A DNA stretch of 46,447 nucleotides from NCBI GenBank assembly GCA_026707325.1, contig JAPOXA010000003.1, positions 1-46,447 of the forward strand. Direction: 5' to 3'. The notes under the pieces are model-generated. The model was given only the letters and a program-made list of their open reading frames with translations. It made no database searches and was not told the DNA's origin. Numbering within the stretch: the first letter of the stretch is position 1; the number at the start of each line of letters is the position of its first letter. The stretch is from Acidobacteriota bacterium (GTDB lineage Bacteria > Acidobacteriota > Thermoanaerobaculia > Multivoradales > Multivoraceae). Made by a program: the position numbers and the translations under genes. Shown here piece by piece: positions 16,548 to 27,628 of this stretch.

Positions 16548-17260
16548 GAACCGCCGGGGAAGACCAGGTGCGGGTCCTGCTGATCGAGGACGAGGAGAAC
16601 CTCGCCGCCGGCATCCGCTTCAACCTGGAGGCCGAGGGGCTTGATGTCGACTGGGTTCGCGACGGCAGGCAGGCTCTGGAGCGGGTTCGGGATCCGCGCT
16701 ACCAGCTCGTGATCCTCGATGTGATGCTGCCTGGCGTGGATGGGTTCACGCTGTGCGAGGAGGCGCGTGGAGCCGGCGTCGATACGCCGGTCCTCTTCCT
16801 GACCGCCAAGGCGGAGGTCTCCGACCGGATTCGCGGCCTCGAGGCGGGAGGCGACGACTATCTCGCGAAGCCGTTTCACCTGACGGAGCTCCTGCTGCGG
16901 GTGCAGGCGATCCTCCGGCGGCGGTCATGGCGTCCCGGCGACGCGGCGGATGCCGTGCGCTTCGGCGGCAACCACTTCGACTTCGCGGCTTTCGCCGGCG
17001 CTTCCTGGGACGGTCAGACGCAGCAGTTGACCCAGAAGGAGGCGATGATCCTCAAGACCCTGGCGGAGCGGGAGGGCGAAGTCGTCTCGCGCGAGGACAT
17101 CCTGGACCGCGTCTGGGGCTACGAGGCCTTCCCTTCGTCACGAACGGTCGACAACTTCATCCTCCGGCTGCGCAAACGCTTCGAGCCCGACCCCGAGCGG
17201 CCGCGCCACTTCCACACCGTCCGCGGCGTCGGCTACCGGTTCACCGCCGAGGCGGACTGA
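16544..17260 (+). CDS. OmpR/PhoB-family response regulator
   Basis: A 238-residue regulator. The receiver domain (about 7-120) starts VRVLLIEDEENLAAGI with the acidic pair, phosphoacceptor D59 in VILDVMLPGVDGF, the switch Thr in LFLTAK and the conserved Lys in YLAKPFH. The C-terminal winged-helix DNA-binding domain (about 145-235) includes LTQKEAMILKTLAEREGEVVSREDIL, WGYEAFPSSRTVDNFI and HFHTVRGVGYRF. GTG at 16544 overlaps the kinase stop (GTGA); an ATG upstream at 16508 would overlap far more and is less likely. It is presumably phosphorylated by the adjacent kinase. Targets are unknown; the neighbouring hydrolase, FKBP and uppP genes are candidates by position only. Confidence 0.93.
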   Translation: MRTAGEDQVRVLLIEDEENLAAGIRFNLEAEGLDVDWVRDGRQALERVRDPRYQLVILDVMLPGVDGFTLCEEARGAGVDTPVLFLTAKAEVSDRIRGLEAGGDDYLAKPFHLTELLLRVQAILRRRSWRPGDAADAVRFGGNHFDFAAFAGASWDGQTQQLTQKEAMILKTLAEREGEVVSREDILDRVWGYEAFPSSRTVDNFILRLRKRFEPDPERPRHFHTVRGVGYRFTAEAD

Positions 17261-17270
17261 GTCGCACGCG

Positions 17271-17999
17271 CTACTCGACTTCGAGCAGCTCGACCTCGAA
17301 GACAAGGGCGGCGGCGGGGGGAATCGTGGGGGGTGAGCCGTGGGCGCCGTAGGCGAGTTCGGCGGGAATGAAGAGTTCCCACTTGGCGCCGGGCTTCATG
17401 AGTTGCAGGGCTTCGGTCCAGCCGGGGATGACGCCGCCTACCGGGAAGGTCGCCGGTTGGCCGCGGTCGTAGCTGCTGTCGAACTGGGTGCCGTCGATCA
17501 GGGTGCCGCGGTAGTTGACGGTGACCGCCTGGGTGGCCGTGGGGCTGTCCCCTTCTCCGGGGCGGATTTCGCGGTAGAGGAGTCCTGAATCCGTCTTGAC
17601 GATGCCGTCTTCCCCGGCCTTCGCGGCCAGGAAGGCGGCGCTCTTGGCGGTGTTTTCCATCATGGCAGCCTTCCTCGCGCGGTCCGCGTGTTCCTGCATC
17701 TTCGTACTCAGTTCGCCGAGTACGCTGTCGATCTCTTCGGATTCCATCGCTTCGGTTCCTTCCAGCGCGTCCATGAAGCCGCGGAGGACCAGGTCGGCGT
17801 CGAGGGTCAGATCCTCGGGATCCAGGTTGCTGCCGATGTTCACGCCGAGGGCGTAGGAGGCCTTCTCGTCCCAGGTTTCGGCGACCGGCGCTTCATCACC
17901 GTTGTCGGCGCCGGCCTCCTCCTGGGCGCAGGCCGGCAGCGTGGCAAGGAGTACGGGAATGGCGGCGGTCAACAGGAAGGGGGTGCGTGGCTTGTTCAT
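17271..17999 (-). CDS. FKBP-type peptidyl-prolyl isomerase lipoprotein
   Basis: A 242-residue exported proline isomerase. The signal peptide MNKPRTPFLLTAAIPVLLAT ends in a probable lipobox LPAC with Cys 24. The N-terminal FKBP_N dimerisation region (about 40-130) begins DEKASYALGVNIGSNL. The FKBP catalytic domain (about 145-242) has VTVNYRGTLIDGTQFDSSYDRGQPATFPVGGVIPGWTEAL and AYGAHGSPPTIPPAAALVFEVELLEVE, with the usual drug-pocket aromatics. This is the FkpA/Mip layout, a periplasmic chaperone/foldase. ATG 17999 was chosen because the n-region Lys/Arg directly precede the hydrophobic core; ATG 18008 is possible. It is divergent from uppP and convergent with the response regulator. Confidence 0.9.
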   Translation of the reverse strand: MNKPRTPFLLTAAIPVLLATLPACAQEEAGADNGDEAPVAETWDEKASYALGVNIGSNLDPEDLTLDADLVLRGFMDALEGTEAMESEEIDSVLGELSTKMQEHADRARKAAMMENTAKSAAFLAAKAGEDGIVKTDSGLLYREIRPGEGDSPTATQAVTVNYRGTLIDGTQFDSSYDRGQPATFPVGGVIPGWTEALQLMKPGAKWELFIPAELAYGAHGSPPTIPPAAALVFEVELLEVE

Positions 18000-18055
18000 G
18001 GCACGCATCGTATCCGCACGGGGAGTCGGTGTGACCGCTTCGCTATCCTCGCCGC

Positions 18056-18862
18056 GTGCAGCCGCTGCAGTTGATCCTCGTGGCACTGGTGCAGGGGCTG
18101 ACCGAGTACCTCCCGATCAGTTCGACGGCGCACACGATCCTGTTGCCGCGTCTGTTCGGCTGGCCGGATCACGGTCTGGCGGTCGACGTGGCGGCGAACA
18201 CGGGTACGCTGCTGGCGGTGGTCGCGTACTTCCGCAAGGACCTTGCGGTCTATGTTCGGGCGCTGTTCCACGGCGGCGGGGACGGTGACCAGGACGGCAA
18301 CCAGGGTGCGAGGCGGATGATCCCGCTGCTGGCGTTGGCCTCGCTGCCGGTTCTCGTCGCCGGCATCGTGGCGGGCGACTGGATCGCCGGCGACGCCCGC
18401 AGTCCGGGCGTGATCGCCTGGGCGACGATCGGCTTCGGCCTCCTGCTCGGCGTCGCGGATCGCTGGGGGGCGCAGGAGCGCCGGCTCGAACAGGTGAACT
18501 GGCGGAACGCCCTGGTCTTCGGGCTGGCGCAGGCCACGGCGCTCATCCCGGGCGCCTCCCGGGCCGGAGTCGTCATCAGCGCCGGCCGGCTGCTCGGCTT
18601 CGACCGCGAGTCGTCGGCGCGCTTCGCCTTCCTGCTGGCACTGCCGGTCGGCGTCTTCGTCGCGGGCAAGGACAGCCTGGACCTGGTGAGCGGCACGTTG
18701 CCGCTGTCCCAACTGCCCTCGCTGCTCCTTGTCGCCGCGCTGTCGGCGGTCGTCGGCTACCTGGTGATCGGCGGACTGCTCGGCTGGCTCAGGCGGCGCG
18801 GCCTGCAGGTCTTTGTCGGCTACCGGCTGGTGCTCGGCGCCGTACTGCTGATGTTGTTCTGA
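18056..18862 (+). CDS. uppP: Undecaprenyl-diphosphatase
   Basis: A 268-residue polytopic membrane enzyme that dephosphorylates undecaprenyl pyrophosphate to recycle the lipid carrier for peptidoglycan and other envelope polymers (BacA/UppP family). It has the first signature QGLTEYLPISSTAHTILLP (residues 13-31) with the catalytic Glu and Ser, and the second, ALIPGASRAGVVISAGRLLGFDRESSARFAFLLALPVG, with the essential Arg. Eight or so membrane helices fit the family. Deviations are Ser-Thr-Ala-His for the usual Ser-Ser-x-His, VAANTGTLLAV for the common LG-[AT]-LLAV segment, and a charged loop GGGDGDQDGNQG around residue 77. The start is GTG 18056, 56 bases from the divergent FKBP start. Confidence 0.92.
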   Translation: MQPLQLILVALVQGLTEYLPISSTAHTILLPRLFGWPDHGLAVDVAANTGTLLAVVAYFRKDLAVYVRALFHGGGDGDQDGNQGARRMIPLLALASLPVLVAGIVAGDWIAGDARSPGVIAWATIGFGLLLGVADRWGAQERRLEQVNWRNALVFGLAQATALIPGASRAGVVISAGRLLGFDRESSARFAFLLALPVGVFVAGKDSLDLVSGTLPLSQLPSLLLVAALSAVVGYLVIGGLLGWLRRRGLQVFVGYRLVLGAVLLMLF

Positions 18863-18992
18863 AGGATGGAAGGTGGATGCGCCGACCCACGCATCAGCGC
18901 TACCTCCACAAGTAGTGCCGTCCGATGGTCACAGGAATTGCTATGCTGGTGGTTCAGATTCATTCACATGGTTGGGAGGCAGAATCAAGCGG

Positions 18993-19481
18993 TTGAGCGT
19001 TGTCTTCGTTGCAGTCCTTGGAGTCGCAGGGGTGGAGTTGTTCGTGACAAGCAGCACGGCTGAGGCTGAGTGCGTGAAGTGTGGTCGGTTCCTCTGCTTC
19101 GACACCCCTCACCGAGGGGGTGTTGCCTGTGGCTACTCTGGCGGGTACTGCGTCGAAGTCGGTGGATGCGGCTCTGGCCCCGCCTATCGTCCGGCTCCGG
19201 GTTCGGGGGAACTCGAGGAAGGACCGATTCTGACGGCGCAATCGACTCTGGCGACGCGACCGATCGTGACCCTTGCGGAGGCGATGGACGACCGGGACGG
19301 AGATCTGACGCTGCGTCCGACCGGCGCTTGCATCCCGGAGCCAACCGTCATCGCAACCTGCTCGATACCGAACGGGCAGTCGAGCCTGACAGGTTGCAAG
19401 TCGCGCAGGGCGAGCGGCAGCAGGGTCCGGAAGGTTGTTCCTGCCCAACTTCACTTGGCGGTACCGACGCCGAGCCCCTGA
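18993..19481 (+). CDS. Cysteine-rich secreted protein, unknown function
   Basis: Read from TTG at 18993 this is a 162-residue protein that starts with a signal peptide (LSVVFVAVLGVAGVELFVTSSTAEA). A cysteine-dense head follows (ECVKCGRFLCF, GVACGYSGGYCVEVGGCGSG), then an acidic middle and a basic tail. GGGAGG lies 13 bases before the TTG; GTG at 18873 would add 40 residues that do not look coding. The start is therefore uncertain. No family recognised. The stop is 16 bases before the start of the next secreted protein, which suggests an exported two-gene unit. Confidence 0.55.
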   Translation: MSVVFVAVLGVAGVELFVTSSTAEAECVKCGRFLCFDTPHRGGVACGYSGGYCVEVGGCGSGPAYRPAPGSGELEEGPILTAQSTLATRPIVTLAEAMDDRDGDLTLRPTGACIPEPTVIATCSIPNGQSSLTGCKSRRASGSRVRKVVPAQLHLAVPTPSP

Positions 19482-19497
19482 GCCGCGACTCGATCCG

Positions 19498-21834
19498 ATG
19501 AGAGTCTCGATCGGAATCGCGACCTTGGCTTTGGTCTTGGCTTTGCCGGGCGTGCTTCCGGCAGAGGAGGTCGTCATCTCGGTCGCAGCGGGGCAGTTGC
19601 CGCCGGCAGCGGCCGGTACGATCACGCTGGTCTCCGTGAGTGGGGACGGCGAAGTGGTGGAGGAGCTGGGCGCGCCGGGCGTGGCTTCGGTCCGCACCAC
19701 GGTTGAGGGCCTTGAGTACGTTTCCTGTCGCAGTCCGCTGACTTGGTGTCCACGAGTTGGCGTTGCTGCTTCGATGGCGAACGTCGCCGACGGCGAGGCG
19801 CCAGCCGTTCAGGTCGTGAACCTGACCGCCTACGCGCTGGCTGCCGTCGCTGTGCCCCTTGTTCTGCCTCCCGGTGAGAGCCTCGGAAGTGGGACTCCAT
19901 CGGTCGAGGGCTGGCTCGAAGTGGAGTCGGGAACGCTCCGATTTCTGGAAGCTGGCACTCTGGACGGGAACCTCCTGCGTTGGCGCGGACCGGCTGGCCG
20001 TACGGACTATCGGATAGCGATGGAGGGCTGGGCGCCTCGCTATCTCTTCGACCGAGACATCGGGGCTGGCCCGATGCAACTCGAATCGCTGCGGCTTGTC
20101 AGGGGATCCTCCGTGTCACTCCATGCTCTGGGAGAATCCGGCCTGCCCGTCGCGGGCGCTGAGGTGAGGGCCGAACCGTACCCGCCGCTTGCGGAAGACC
20201 GCACTGCACCCGTGGCCGCTCGGGCAATGACGAGCGAAGACGGTTTCGCGCAGCTCGTGGGGCTCGACGGTGAGTACTACTCTTTGGTCGTCGAGAGCGA
20301 GGGGCGACCGCCGACCCGGATCGAGGGCGTCCGGCTGGCGCCGGACGCCGAAACACGGCTTGCGGAGGTCGTACTGAGCGAATTCGCCGAGGTTCGGGTC
20401 TTCGTGTCGCCGCAAGCAGCCGACACGGGAAGGTGGCGGATCGCCGCGCAGAGGCTCGATCAGAGTGCGTCGCCTCTGATGGCCGAGGCGGATGCCAGCG
20501 GCCTGGCGATCCTCCGTGGCCTGTCGACGGGCTCGTACCTTCTGGAGCTTGAGACTCCGGACGGCGACGTCCTTCATTCGGAAGTTAAGCAAGTCGTGGG
20601 CGACGAGACCGTGACCGTCGATCTAGACTTCGTCCAGGTGCGGGGTCAGGTGCGTCTCGACGGTGACGGCGTTCAGGCCCGGGTGGCGCTCAGCCGCGGA
20701 GCTGGCGATCGCGTGCCGTTCGTCACGAACGAGGACGGTGAGTTCGGCGGCCAGATGCCGAGACCGAAAGGCGATACCGTTGCCGCCGCCGTGGAAACGG
20801 CCGGCGGGCTCCGTCGGATGTTCATGGTCAAGGCACCCTTGGACGACGACGTTCTGAGCCTGCGCCTCAACTTGGGGGATCGAGCAGTACGCGGCTTGAT
20901 CCTCGATGGCTCGACGCTTGAACCACTTCCTGGTGCCTCCGTGAGAATCGAAAGAGCAGGCGAAGTGGGAGGGAACGGCGCTGACGATCTGGAGATGTTC
21001 GTTTCTCTGCCGGTTGCGTCCGACCAGGAGGGCCGCTTCGCCTTCGACGGACTTGAGGAAGACCGTTATCGCCTGTGGGTCTGGCTCGACGGATTCGCCG
21101 AGGGGAAGGCCGAGGTGCTTTCTTCGCCGTTGGAGGACTGGGTAGAAGACGACGTGCGGACGGTACGCCTGCCCCTCCAACCTGCCGATCCACTTGATCT
21201 GCTTCTGACGAGAGCGGGAAGCCCGTTGCCGGCTGTGATGGTCGAGGTCATTGCGCGAAGCCGAGCAGGGGCCGTCGGCGCTGGCTTTGGGGCCACGGAC
21301 GGGTCGGGACGAACCAGGGTTTTCGTTCCCCGCGACGGCGTCGGACCGGCTTCGGTGGTTGTCAAGGCACCGCCCGATCTGCTCTGGTCGGGTTGCGTCT
21401 CGCTGCCACCGCCAGGCGAGCCCCTCTTGCGACTCGACCTGATGGACGAGCCGGTCGGAACGGTCGTGTTGCGTAACACGGCCGGCGACCGTGCCTCAGG
21501 GTCATCCGATCCGGTCCTGGTAACGCCGCACGGAGGACTGCTTTCGCTAGGCGATCTGATCGGCTGGAGCAGCAGTGCCGGCGGAGTGGACGGGGGCCTG
21601 TGGGCGGGCGGTGTGATCGGCAGGATCGAACTGCCGGGACTTTCCACCGGCCGATACCGGGTTGTCCAATCGGCGGCCGTCGACTTCGGGCTCTATGTGA
21701 ACGCCTGCGCGGGAGCGCTCAACGCAAGTGGCGGCGTCGGGAATGTGCTCGTGCCGGGGGGGCGCGTGGAGTTCGAAGTTGACCTCGGTTTCGGGGCCGA
21801 CGAACCGATGCTGATCTTCCCGCCGGATCTCTGA
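19498..21834 (+). CDS. Secreted protein with carboxypeptidase-regulatory-like / Ig-like repeats
   Basis: A 778-residue exported protein. The signal peptide MRVSIGIATLALVLALPGVLPAEE is cleaved near residue 22. The rest is beta-rich and built of repeated domains of the carboxypeptidase-regulatory-like (transthyretin/CNA-B-like) kind. One starts near residue 205 (SVSLHALGESGLPVAGAEVRA ... YYSLVVESEGRPPTRIEGV), another near 463 (AVRGLILDGSTLEPLPGASVRIERAG ... FAFDGLEEDRYRLWVWLDGFA). The pattern is 'gradient': inherited value, added qualifier, then a G-x-Y-x-L strand. No membrane anchor or enzymatic domain was seen; a cell-surface or extracellular structural or binding role is likely. ATG 19498 is set by the signal peptide. 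The 3' end is convergent with leuB. Confidence 0.75.
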   Translation: MRVSIGIATLALVLALPGVLPAEEVVISVAAGQLPPAAAGTITLVSVSGDGEVVEELGAPGVASVRTTVEGLEYVSCRSPLTWCPRVGVAASMANVADGEAPAVQVVNLTAYALAAVAVPLVLPPGESLGSGTPSVEGWLEVESGTLRFLEAGTLDGNLLRWRGPAGRTDYRIAMEGWAPRYLFDRDIGAGPMQLESLRLVRGSSVSLHALGESGLPVAGAEVRAEPYPPLAEDRTAPVAARAMTSEDGFAQLVGLDGEYYSLVVESEGRPPTRIEGVRLAPDAETRLAEVVLSEFAEVRVFVSPQAADTGRWRIAAQRLDQSASPLMAEADASGLAILRGLSTGSYLLELETPDGDVLHSEVKQVVGDETVTVDLDFVQVRGQVRLDGDGVQARVALSRGAGDRVPFVTNEDGEFGGQMPRPKGDTVAAAVETAGGLRRMFMVKAPLDDDVLSLRLNLGDRAVRGLILDGSTLEPLPGASVRIERAGEVGGNGADDLEMFVSLPVASDQEGRFAFDGLEEDRYRLWVWLDGFAEGKAEVLSSPLEDWVEDDVRTVRLPLQPADPLDLLLTRAGSPLPAVMVEVIARSRAGAVGAGFGATDGSGRTRVFVPRDGVGPASVVVKAPPDLLWSGCVSLPPPGEPLLRLDLMDEPVGTVVLRNTAGDRASGSSDPVLVTPHGGLLSLGDLIGWSSSAGGVDGGLWAGGVIGRIELPGLSTGRYRVVQSAAVDFGLYVNACAGALNASGGVGNVLVPGGRVEFEVDLGFGADEPMLIFPPDL

Positions 21835-21846
21835 ACCCGGGTTCAG
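21831..21846. terminator. 16-bp perfect palindrome holding both stop codons of convergent genes
   Basis: CTGAACCC-GGGTTCAG contains the TGA of the secreted-protein gene (21832-21834) and, on the other strand, the TGA of leuB (21843-21845). It may be a compact bidirectional terminator or a chance product of the two stops; there is no T tract. Confidence 0.4.
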
Positions 21847-22913
21847 GTGGTGCCGATCCTGGCGGCGATCGCCTGGCCCATCTCGGTCGTCGAGACGGCG
21901 GCCTGCCCGTCGGGCGCCAGATCGGCGGTACGGAGCCCGTCGTCCAGCACCGCCGCGACCGCCGCTTCGACCCGGGCCGCCTCCGTCTCCAGGTCGAGGC
22001 TGTGACGGAGCAGCATCGCGGCGCTCAGGATCGCGCCGATCGGGTTGGCGATGCCGCGCCCCGCGATGTCGGGCGCCGAGCCGTGGACCGGCTCGTACAG
22101 TCCCTGGCGGCCTGAACCCAGGGACGCCGAGGGCAGCATGCCGAGCGAACCGGCGAGAATCGCCGCCTCGTCGCTCAGGATGTCGCCGAACATGTTGCCG
22201 GCCAGGATCACGTCGTAGTCCGCGGGCGAGCGCATCAACTGCATCGCGAAGGCGTCCACGAGGTGGTGAGTGACCTCGACATCCGGCCAGGCGCTGGCGA
22301 CTTCGGTCACGGATCGCCGCCAGAGCCGCATCGAGGCCAGGACGTTGGCCTTGTCGATCGACGCGACCTTGCCGCGGCGTCCCCGCGCCGCCCGCAGCGC
22401 GACCCGGGCGACGCGCTCGACTTCGGCGGTGGAGTAGACGAGGGTGTCGTGGGCCACGTCGGCGTCGCCCTGCTCCTGGCGGGGGCCGAAGTAGATGCCG
22501 CCGGTCAGTTCGCGCACGAACAGCAGGTCGACTCCGCGCAGCAGCTCGGGCTTGAGCGGCGCGAACGGGGCGAGAGACTCGAACACCGGCACCGGACGCA
22601 GGTTGGCGAACAGGCCCATCTCCGCCCGCAGGTCGAGCAGCCCCTGTTCGGGCCGGAGTTCGGCGGTCGGATCGGACCACTTCGGTCCGCCGACGGCGCC
22701 CAGGAGCACCGCGTCCGCCTCCTTGCACGCGGCCAGCGTGGCGGGCGGCAGCGGATTCCCGAAGTCGTCGATCGCGTTGCCGCCCATCGGGTGGGACTCG
22801 AGCTGGAAGCCGTGCCCGCCGAGTTCGGCGACGGCGTTCAGGACGCCCGCCGCTTCCGCGGTGACTTCGGGTCCTATGCCGTCGCCGGGCAGGAGGACGA
22901 TGTTCGCCTGCAT
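21843..22913 (-). CDS. leuB: 3-isopropylmalate dehydrogenase
   Basis: A 356-residue NAD-dependent oxidative decarboxylase, the third specific step of leucine synthesis. It probably also oxidises beta-methylmalate in the citramalate route to isoleucine, since cimA is nearby. Marks are [16 protein letters not shown] at the N-terminus, [81 protein letters not shown] and the cofactor loop [25 protein letters not shown]. The length is normal. It is the last gene of the eight-gene ilv/leu operon, 14 bases after leuD. Confidence 0.96.
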   Translation of the reverse strand: MQANIVLLPGDGIGPEVTAEAAGVLNAVAELGGHGFQLESHPMGGNAIDDFGNPLPPATLAACKEADAVLLGAVGGPKWSDPTAELRPEQGLLDLRAEMGLFANLRPVPVFESLAPFAPLKPELLRGVDLLFVRELTGGIYFGPRQEQGDADVAHDTLVYSTAEVERVARVALRAARGRRGKVASIDKANVLASMRLWRRSVTEVASAWPDVEVTHHLVDAFAMQLMRSPADYDVILAGNMFGDILSDEAAILAGSLGMLPSASLGSGRQGLYEPVHGSAPDIAGRGIANPIGAILSAAMLLRHSLDLETEAARVEAAVAAVLDDGLRTADLAPDGQAAVSTTEMGQAIAARIGTT

Positions 22914-22927
22914 GGGGAGTCGTTCGC

Positions 22928-23551
22928 TCAGTCCGAACGGGTATCGAGCCGCGCCGCGTTGGCGGCCTCGAATGCCTGGATCGCAGGCGCCTGGTTCAGC
23001 AGGTAGCCGAGCTGATCCGTGCCGTCGAGCAGGCAGCGGCGGGCGAAGGGGTCTACCTCGAAGTTCGTCTCGCCGCCGCCGGGCAGGCTGAGGGTCCGCG
23101 CTTCCAGATCAATTGTGACTTCGGTGGCCGGATCGGCGGTAACGGCGTCGAACAACGCCGCGGAGACGTCTTCGGTTACCGGCACGACGAGCAGGCCGTT
23201 CTTCAGCGCGTTGCTGCGGAAGATGTCGGCGAAGGACGTGCTGATGACCGCGCGGAAGCCGTAGCCGACGAGGGCCCAGGGCGCGTGCTCACGGGAGCTG
23301 CCGCAGCCGAAGTTGTCGCCGGCGAGCAGGATTCTGGCCTCGCCGTGCTCGGCACGGTTCAGCACGAAGTCGGAGATGGGCTCGCCTTCCGGGTCTCCGT
23401 CCCGGTAGCGCCAGCGGGAGAACAGGCCGGAAGAGAGGCCGCTGCGGTCGGTGACCTTCAGGTAGGACGCGGGGATGATCTGGTCGGTGTCGACGTTCTG
23501 GATCGGCAGCGGCGCCATCGTGCCGGTGAAGCGGGTGAAGCTCTTGCTCAC
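22928..23551 (-). CDS. leuD: 3-isopropylmalate dehydratase small subunit
   Basis: A 207-residue partner of LeuC that isomerises 2- to 3-isopropylmalate, and in the citramalate route isomerises citramalate. It starts GTG at 23551, reading [32 protein letters not shown], and overlaps the leuC stop by four bases (GTGA). Swivel-domain marks are [44 protein letters not shown]. Size fits the roughly 200-residue bacterial LeuD with an N-terminal extended form. The reading frame continues far upstream of GTG inside leuC, but that portion is an out-of-frame shadow. Confidence 0.95.
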   Translation of the reverse strand: MSKSFTRFTGTMAPLPIQNVDTDQIIPASYLKVTDRSGLSSGLFSRWRYRDGDPEGEPISDFVLNRAEHGEARILLAGDNFGCGSSREHAPWALVGYGFRAVISTSFADIFRSNALKNGLLVVPVTEDVSAALFDAVTADPATEVTIDLEARTLSLPGGGETNFEVDPFARRCLLDGTDQLGYLLNQAPAIQAFEAANAARLDTRSD

Positions 23552-24965
23552 GACAACACCTCGCGGACGTCGGTCACCCGGCCGGTTATGGCTGACGCCG
23601 CCGCGGTGAGGGGGCTGGCCAGGAAGGTGCGGCCGCCGGCGCCCTGGCGGCCCTCGAAGTTGCGGTTCGAGGTGCTGACGGCGTACTGGCCGGGCGCGAG
23701 CTGGTCGCCGTTCATCGCCAGGCACATGGAGCAGCCGGCTTCGCGCCACTCGGCGCCGGCGTCGACGAAGACCTGGGCGAGCCCGTCCCGTTCGGCCTGC
23801 CGCTTGACGGCGTCGGAGCCGGGCACGATGAGCACCCGCAAGCCGTCGGCGACCTTGCGGCCCCGCAGCACGTTCGCCGCGGCCAGGAGATCGCTGTAGC
23901 GCGAGTTCGTGCAGCTTCCGACGAAGACGACGTCGATCGGCTTGCCCTGAAGCCGCTCGCCGGGTTCGAGGGCCATGTAGTCGAGCGCCTTGTGGAAGGA
24001 GGCCCGCTTCTCGGGCTCGATGGCGTCGTCTTCCGGAACCGCTCCCGCGATCGGGATCGCCATGCCGGGGTTCGTGCCGTACGTGACCATCGGCTCGAGC
24101 GCGGAACCGTCGAGAGTCGTGGTCCGGTCGTAGGCCGCCCCCTTGTCCGTGGGCAGCGACCGCCAGTCGTCGAGTGCCGCCTCCCAGGCGTCGCCCGAGG
24201 GCGCCATCGGGCGGCCTTCCAGATACGCGAAGGTGACGTCGTCGGGGGCGATCAGGCCGGCGCGGGCACCCCCTTCGATCGACATGTTGCAGACCGTCAT
24301 CCGGCCCTCCATGTCGAGCGCGCGAATCGCTTCGCCGGTGTACTCGAAGACGTGGCCGGTGCCGCCGCCGATGCCGAGCCGGGCGATCACCGCCAGGATG
24401 ATGTCCTTGGCGACCACGCCCTCCTGCAGGCGGCCGTCGACGCGCACCTCGTAGGTCTTCGGCCGGTGCTGGAGCAGGCACTGCGTGGCGAGCACGTGGC
24501 CGACCTCGCTGGTGCCGATGCCGAAAGCCAGCGCCCCGACCGCGCCGTGGGTGCTGGTATGGCTGTCGCCGCAGACGACCGTCATTCCGGGCTGGGTGGC
24601 GCCGAGCTCGGGGCCGATCACGTGGACGATGCCGCGGCGCTCGTCGCCCATCGCGTAGAGCGGGATGCCGTGCTGCTCGCAGTTCGCCAGCAGCCGGTCG
24701 AGTTGCGCTGAGCCCTCCGGGTCGAGCACACGAAGCCGCGCGTCGTCGATCGAAGGATCGGTCGGTGTCGAGTGGTCCATCGTCGCCAGCGTCAGATCGG
24801 GCCGCCGCACCGGGAGTCCCCGTTCGGCCAGCTCGGTGAACGCCTGCGGCGAAGTCACTTCGTGCACCAGGTGCAGGTCGACGTAGAGAGTCGCGGGCAG
24901 GCCCTCGGCCTCGGCGGTGACCAGGTGGCGCCGCCAGATCTTCTCGAACAGGGTCCTCGGTCGAC

Positions 24966-24969
<4 letters not shown>
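23548..24969 (-). CDS. leuC: 3-isopropylmalate dehydratase large subunit
   Basis: A 473-residue aconitase-family protein carrying the [4Fe-4S] cluster. Cluster cysteines are in [15 protein letters not shown] and [13 protein letters not shown]. Other marks are [55 protein letters not shown] and the C-terminal [20 protein letters not shown]. The length is typical of the bacterial LeuC clade that pairs with a 200-residue LeuD. It overlaps leuA by four bases upstream and leuD by four downstream, so the three are translationally coupled. Confidence 0.97.
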
Positions 24970-26585
<1,616 letters not shown>

Positions 26586-26587
26586 CG

Positions 26588-27589
26588 CTACACCTCCTTG
26601 GCGTCCAGGAACGGCATCATCCGACGCAGTTCCCGGCCGACCTCCTCGATCGGGTGGCTCCGCTCCCGCTTTCTCCGGGGATCGAAGCGCGGGCGGCCGT
26701 TCCTGTTCTCGGCGATCCAGTCGCGGGCGTACGTCCCGTCCTGGATGTCGCGGAGCACCTTTTCCATCACCGCCCGCACGTCCTCCGTGATCATCTGGTC
26801 GCCGGCGTGGTAGCCGCCGTGCTCGGCCGTGTCGGAGACGCTGTACCACATGTAACCGAGCCCGCCCTCGTACATCAGGTCGACGATCAGCTTCAGCTCG
26901 TGCAGGCACTCGAAGTAGGCCACCTCGGGCTGGTAGCCGGCCGCGACGAGCTTCTCGAAACCGGCGCGGACCAGGGCGGAGGCGCCGCCGCAGAGGACGA
27001 TCTGCTCGCCGAACAGGTCGGTCTCCGTCTCCTCGGCGAAGGTCGTCTCAATCACTCCGGCGCGGGTGCAGCCGATTCCCTTCGCGTAGGCCAGGGCATC
27101 GGCCAGGGCGCCTCCGGTGGCGTCGTTCTCGACGGCGACCAGACCCGGCGTGCCGGCGCCCTCCGTGAACACCTCCCGCACCCTGTGCCCCGGCGCCTTC
27201 GGCGCGACCAGGGACACGTCGACTTCCTCCGGTGCTCCGATCTCGCCGTAGCGGACGTTGAACCCGTGCGCGAACATCAGGCTGTTCCCGGGCTCGAGGT
27301 TCGGGGCGATGTCCTGCTCGTAGAGCTCGGCCTGCACCGTGTCGGGCGCCAGGATCATGATCATCTGCGCCCGCGCGGCCGCGGCCGCGTTGGCGAGCAC
27401 CTCGAGTCCGTCGGCCTCCGCCTTCGCCGCGCTGCCGCTGCCCTCGCGCAGTCCGACCACGACATTCACGCCGCTGTCGCGCAGGTTCAGGGCGTGGGCG
27501 TGGCCCTGGCTGCCGTAGCCGATGACGGCGACGGTGCGGCCGTCGAGCCGGGAGAGGTCCGCGTCGTCGTCGTAGTAGAGCTTCGCCAT
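26588..27589 (-). CDS. ilvC: Ketol-acid reductoisomerase (NADP+)
   Basis: A 333-residue class I enzyme that isomerises and reduces acetolactate or acetohydroxybutyrate, shared by valine, leucine and isoleucine synthesis. The N-terminal Rossmann motif is [18 protein letters not shown] (residues 24-41), followed by [20 protein letters not shown] and [13 protein letters not shown]. The C-terminal knotted domain has the Mg-binding acidic residues in [17 protein letters not shown] and [30 protein letters not shown]. The common H in the GFN-I-H stretch is R here (GFNVRYGEI), and the segment after SDTAE ([11 protein letters not shown]) differs from the usual YGDLTRGPRVI. Both look like lineage variation. 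It is two bases upstream of leuA. A GAGGAA ribosome site lies eight bases before ATG 27589. Confidence 0.95.
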   Translation of the reverse strand: MAKLYYDDDADLSRLDGRTVAVIGYGSQGHAHALNLRDSGVNVVVGLREGSGSAAKAEADGLEVLANAAAAARAQMIMILAPDTVQAELYEQDIAPNLEPGNSLMFAHGFNVRYGEIGAPEEVDVSLVAPKAPGHRVREVFTEGAGTPGLVAVENDATGGALADALAYAKGIGCTRAGVIETTFAEETETDLFGEQIVLCGGASALVRAGFEKLVAAGYQPEVAYFECLHELKLIVDLMYEGGLGYMWYSVSDTAEHGGYHAGDQMITEDVRAVMEKVLRDIQDGTYARDWIAENRNGRPRFDPRRKRERSHPIEEVGRELRRMMPFLDAKEV

Positions 27590-27628
27590 CTGGTTGGGTT
27601 CCTCGTCTGGTGATTCGAGCGGAGCCGC

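Noticed and set aside
26586..26909. An upstream start for leuA that overlaps ilvC
   Set aside because: The upstream portion is the out-of-frame shadow of ilvC; the HMGL barrel begins right after ATG 26585.
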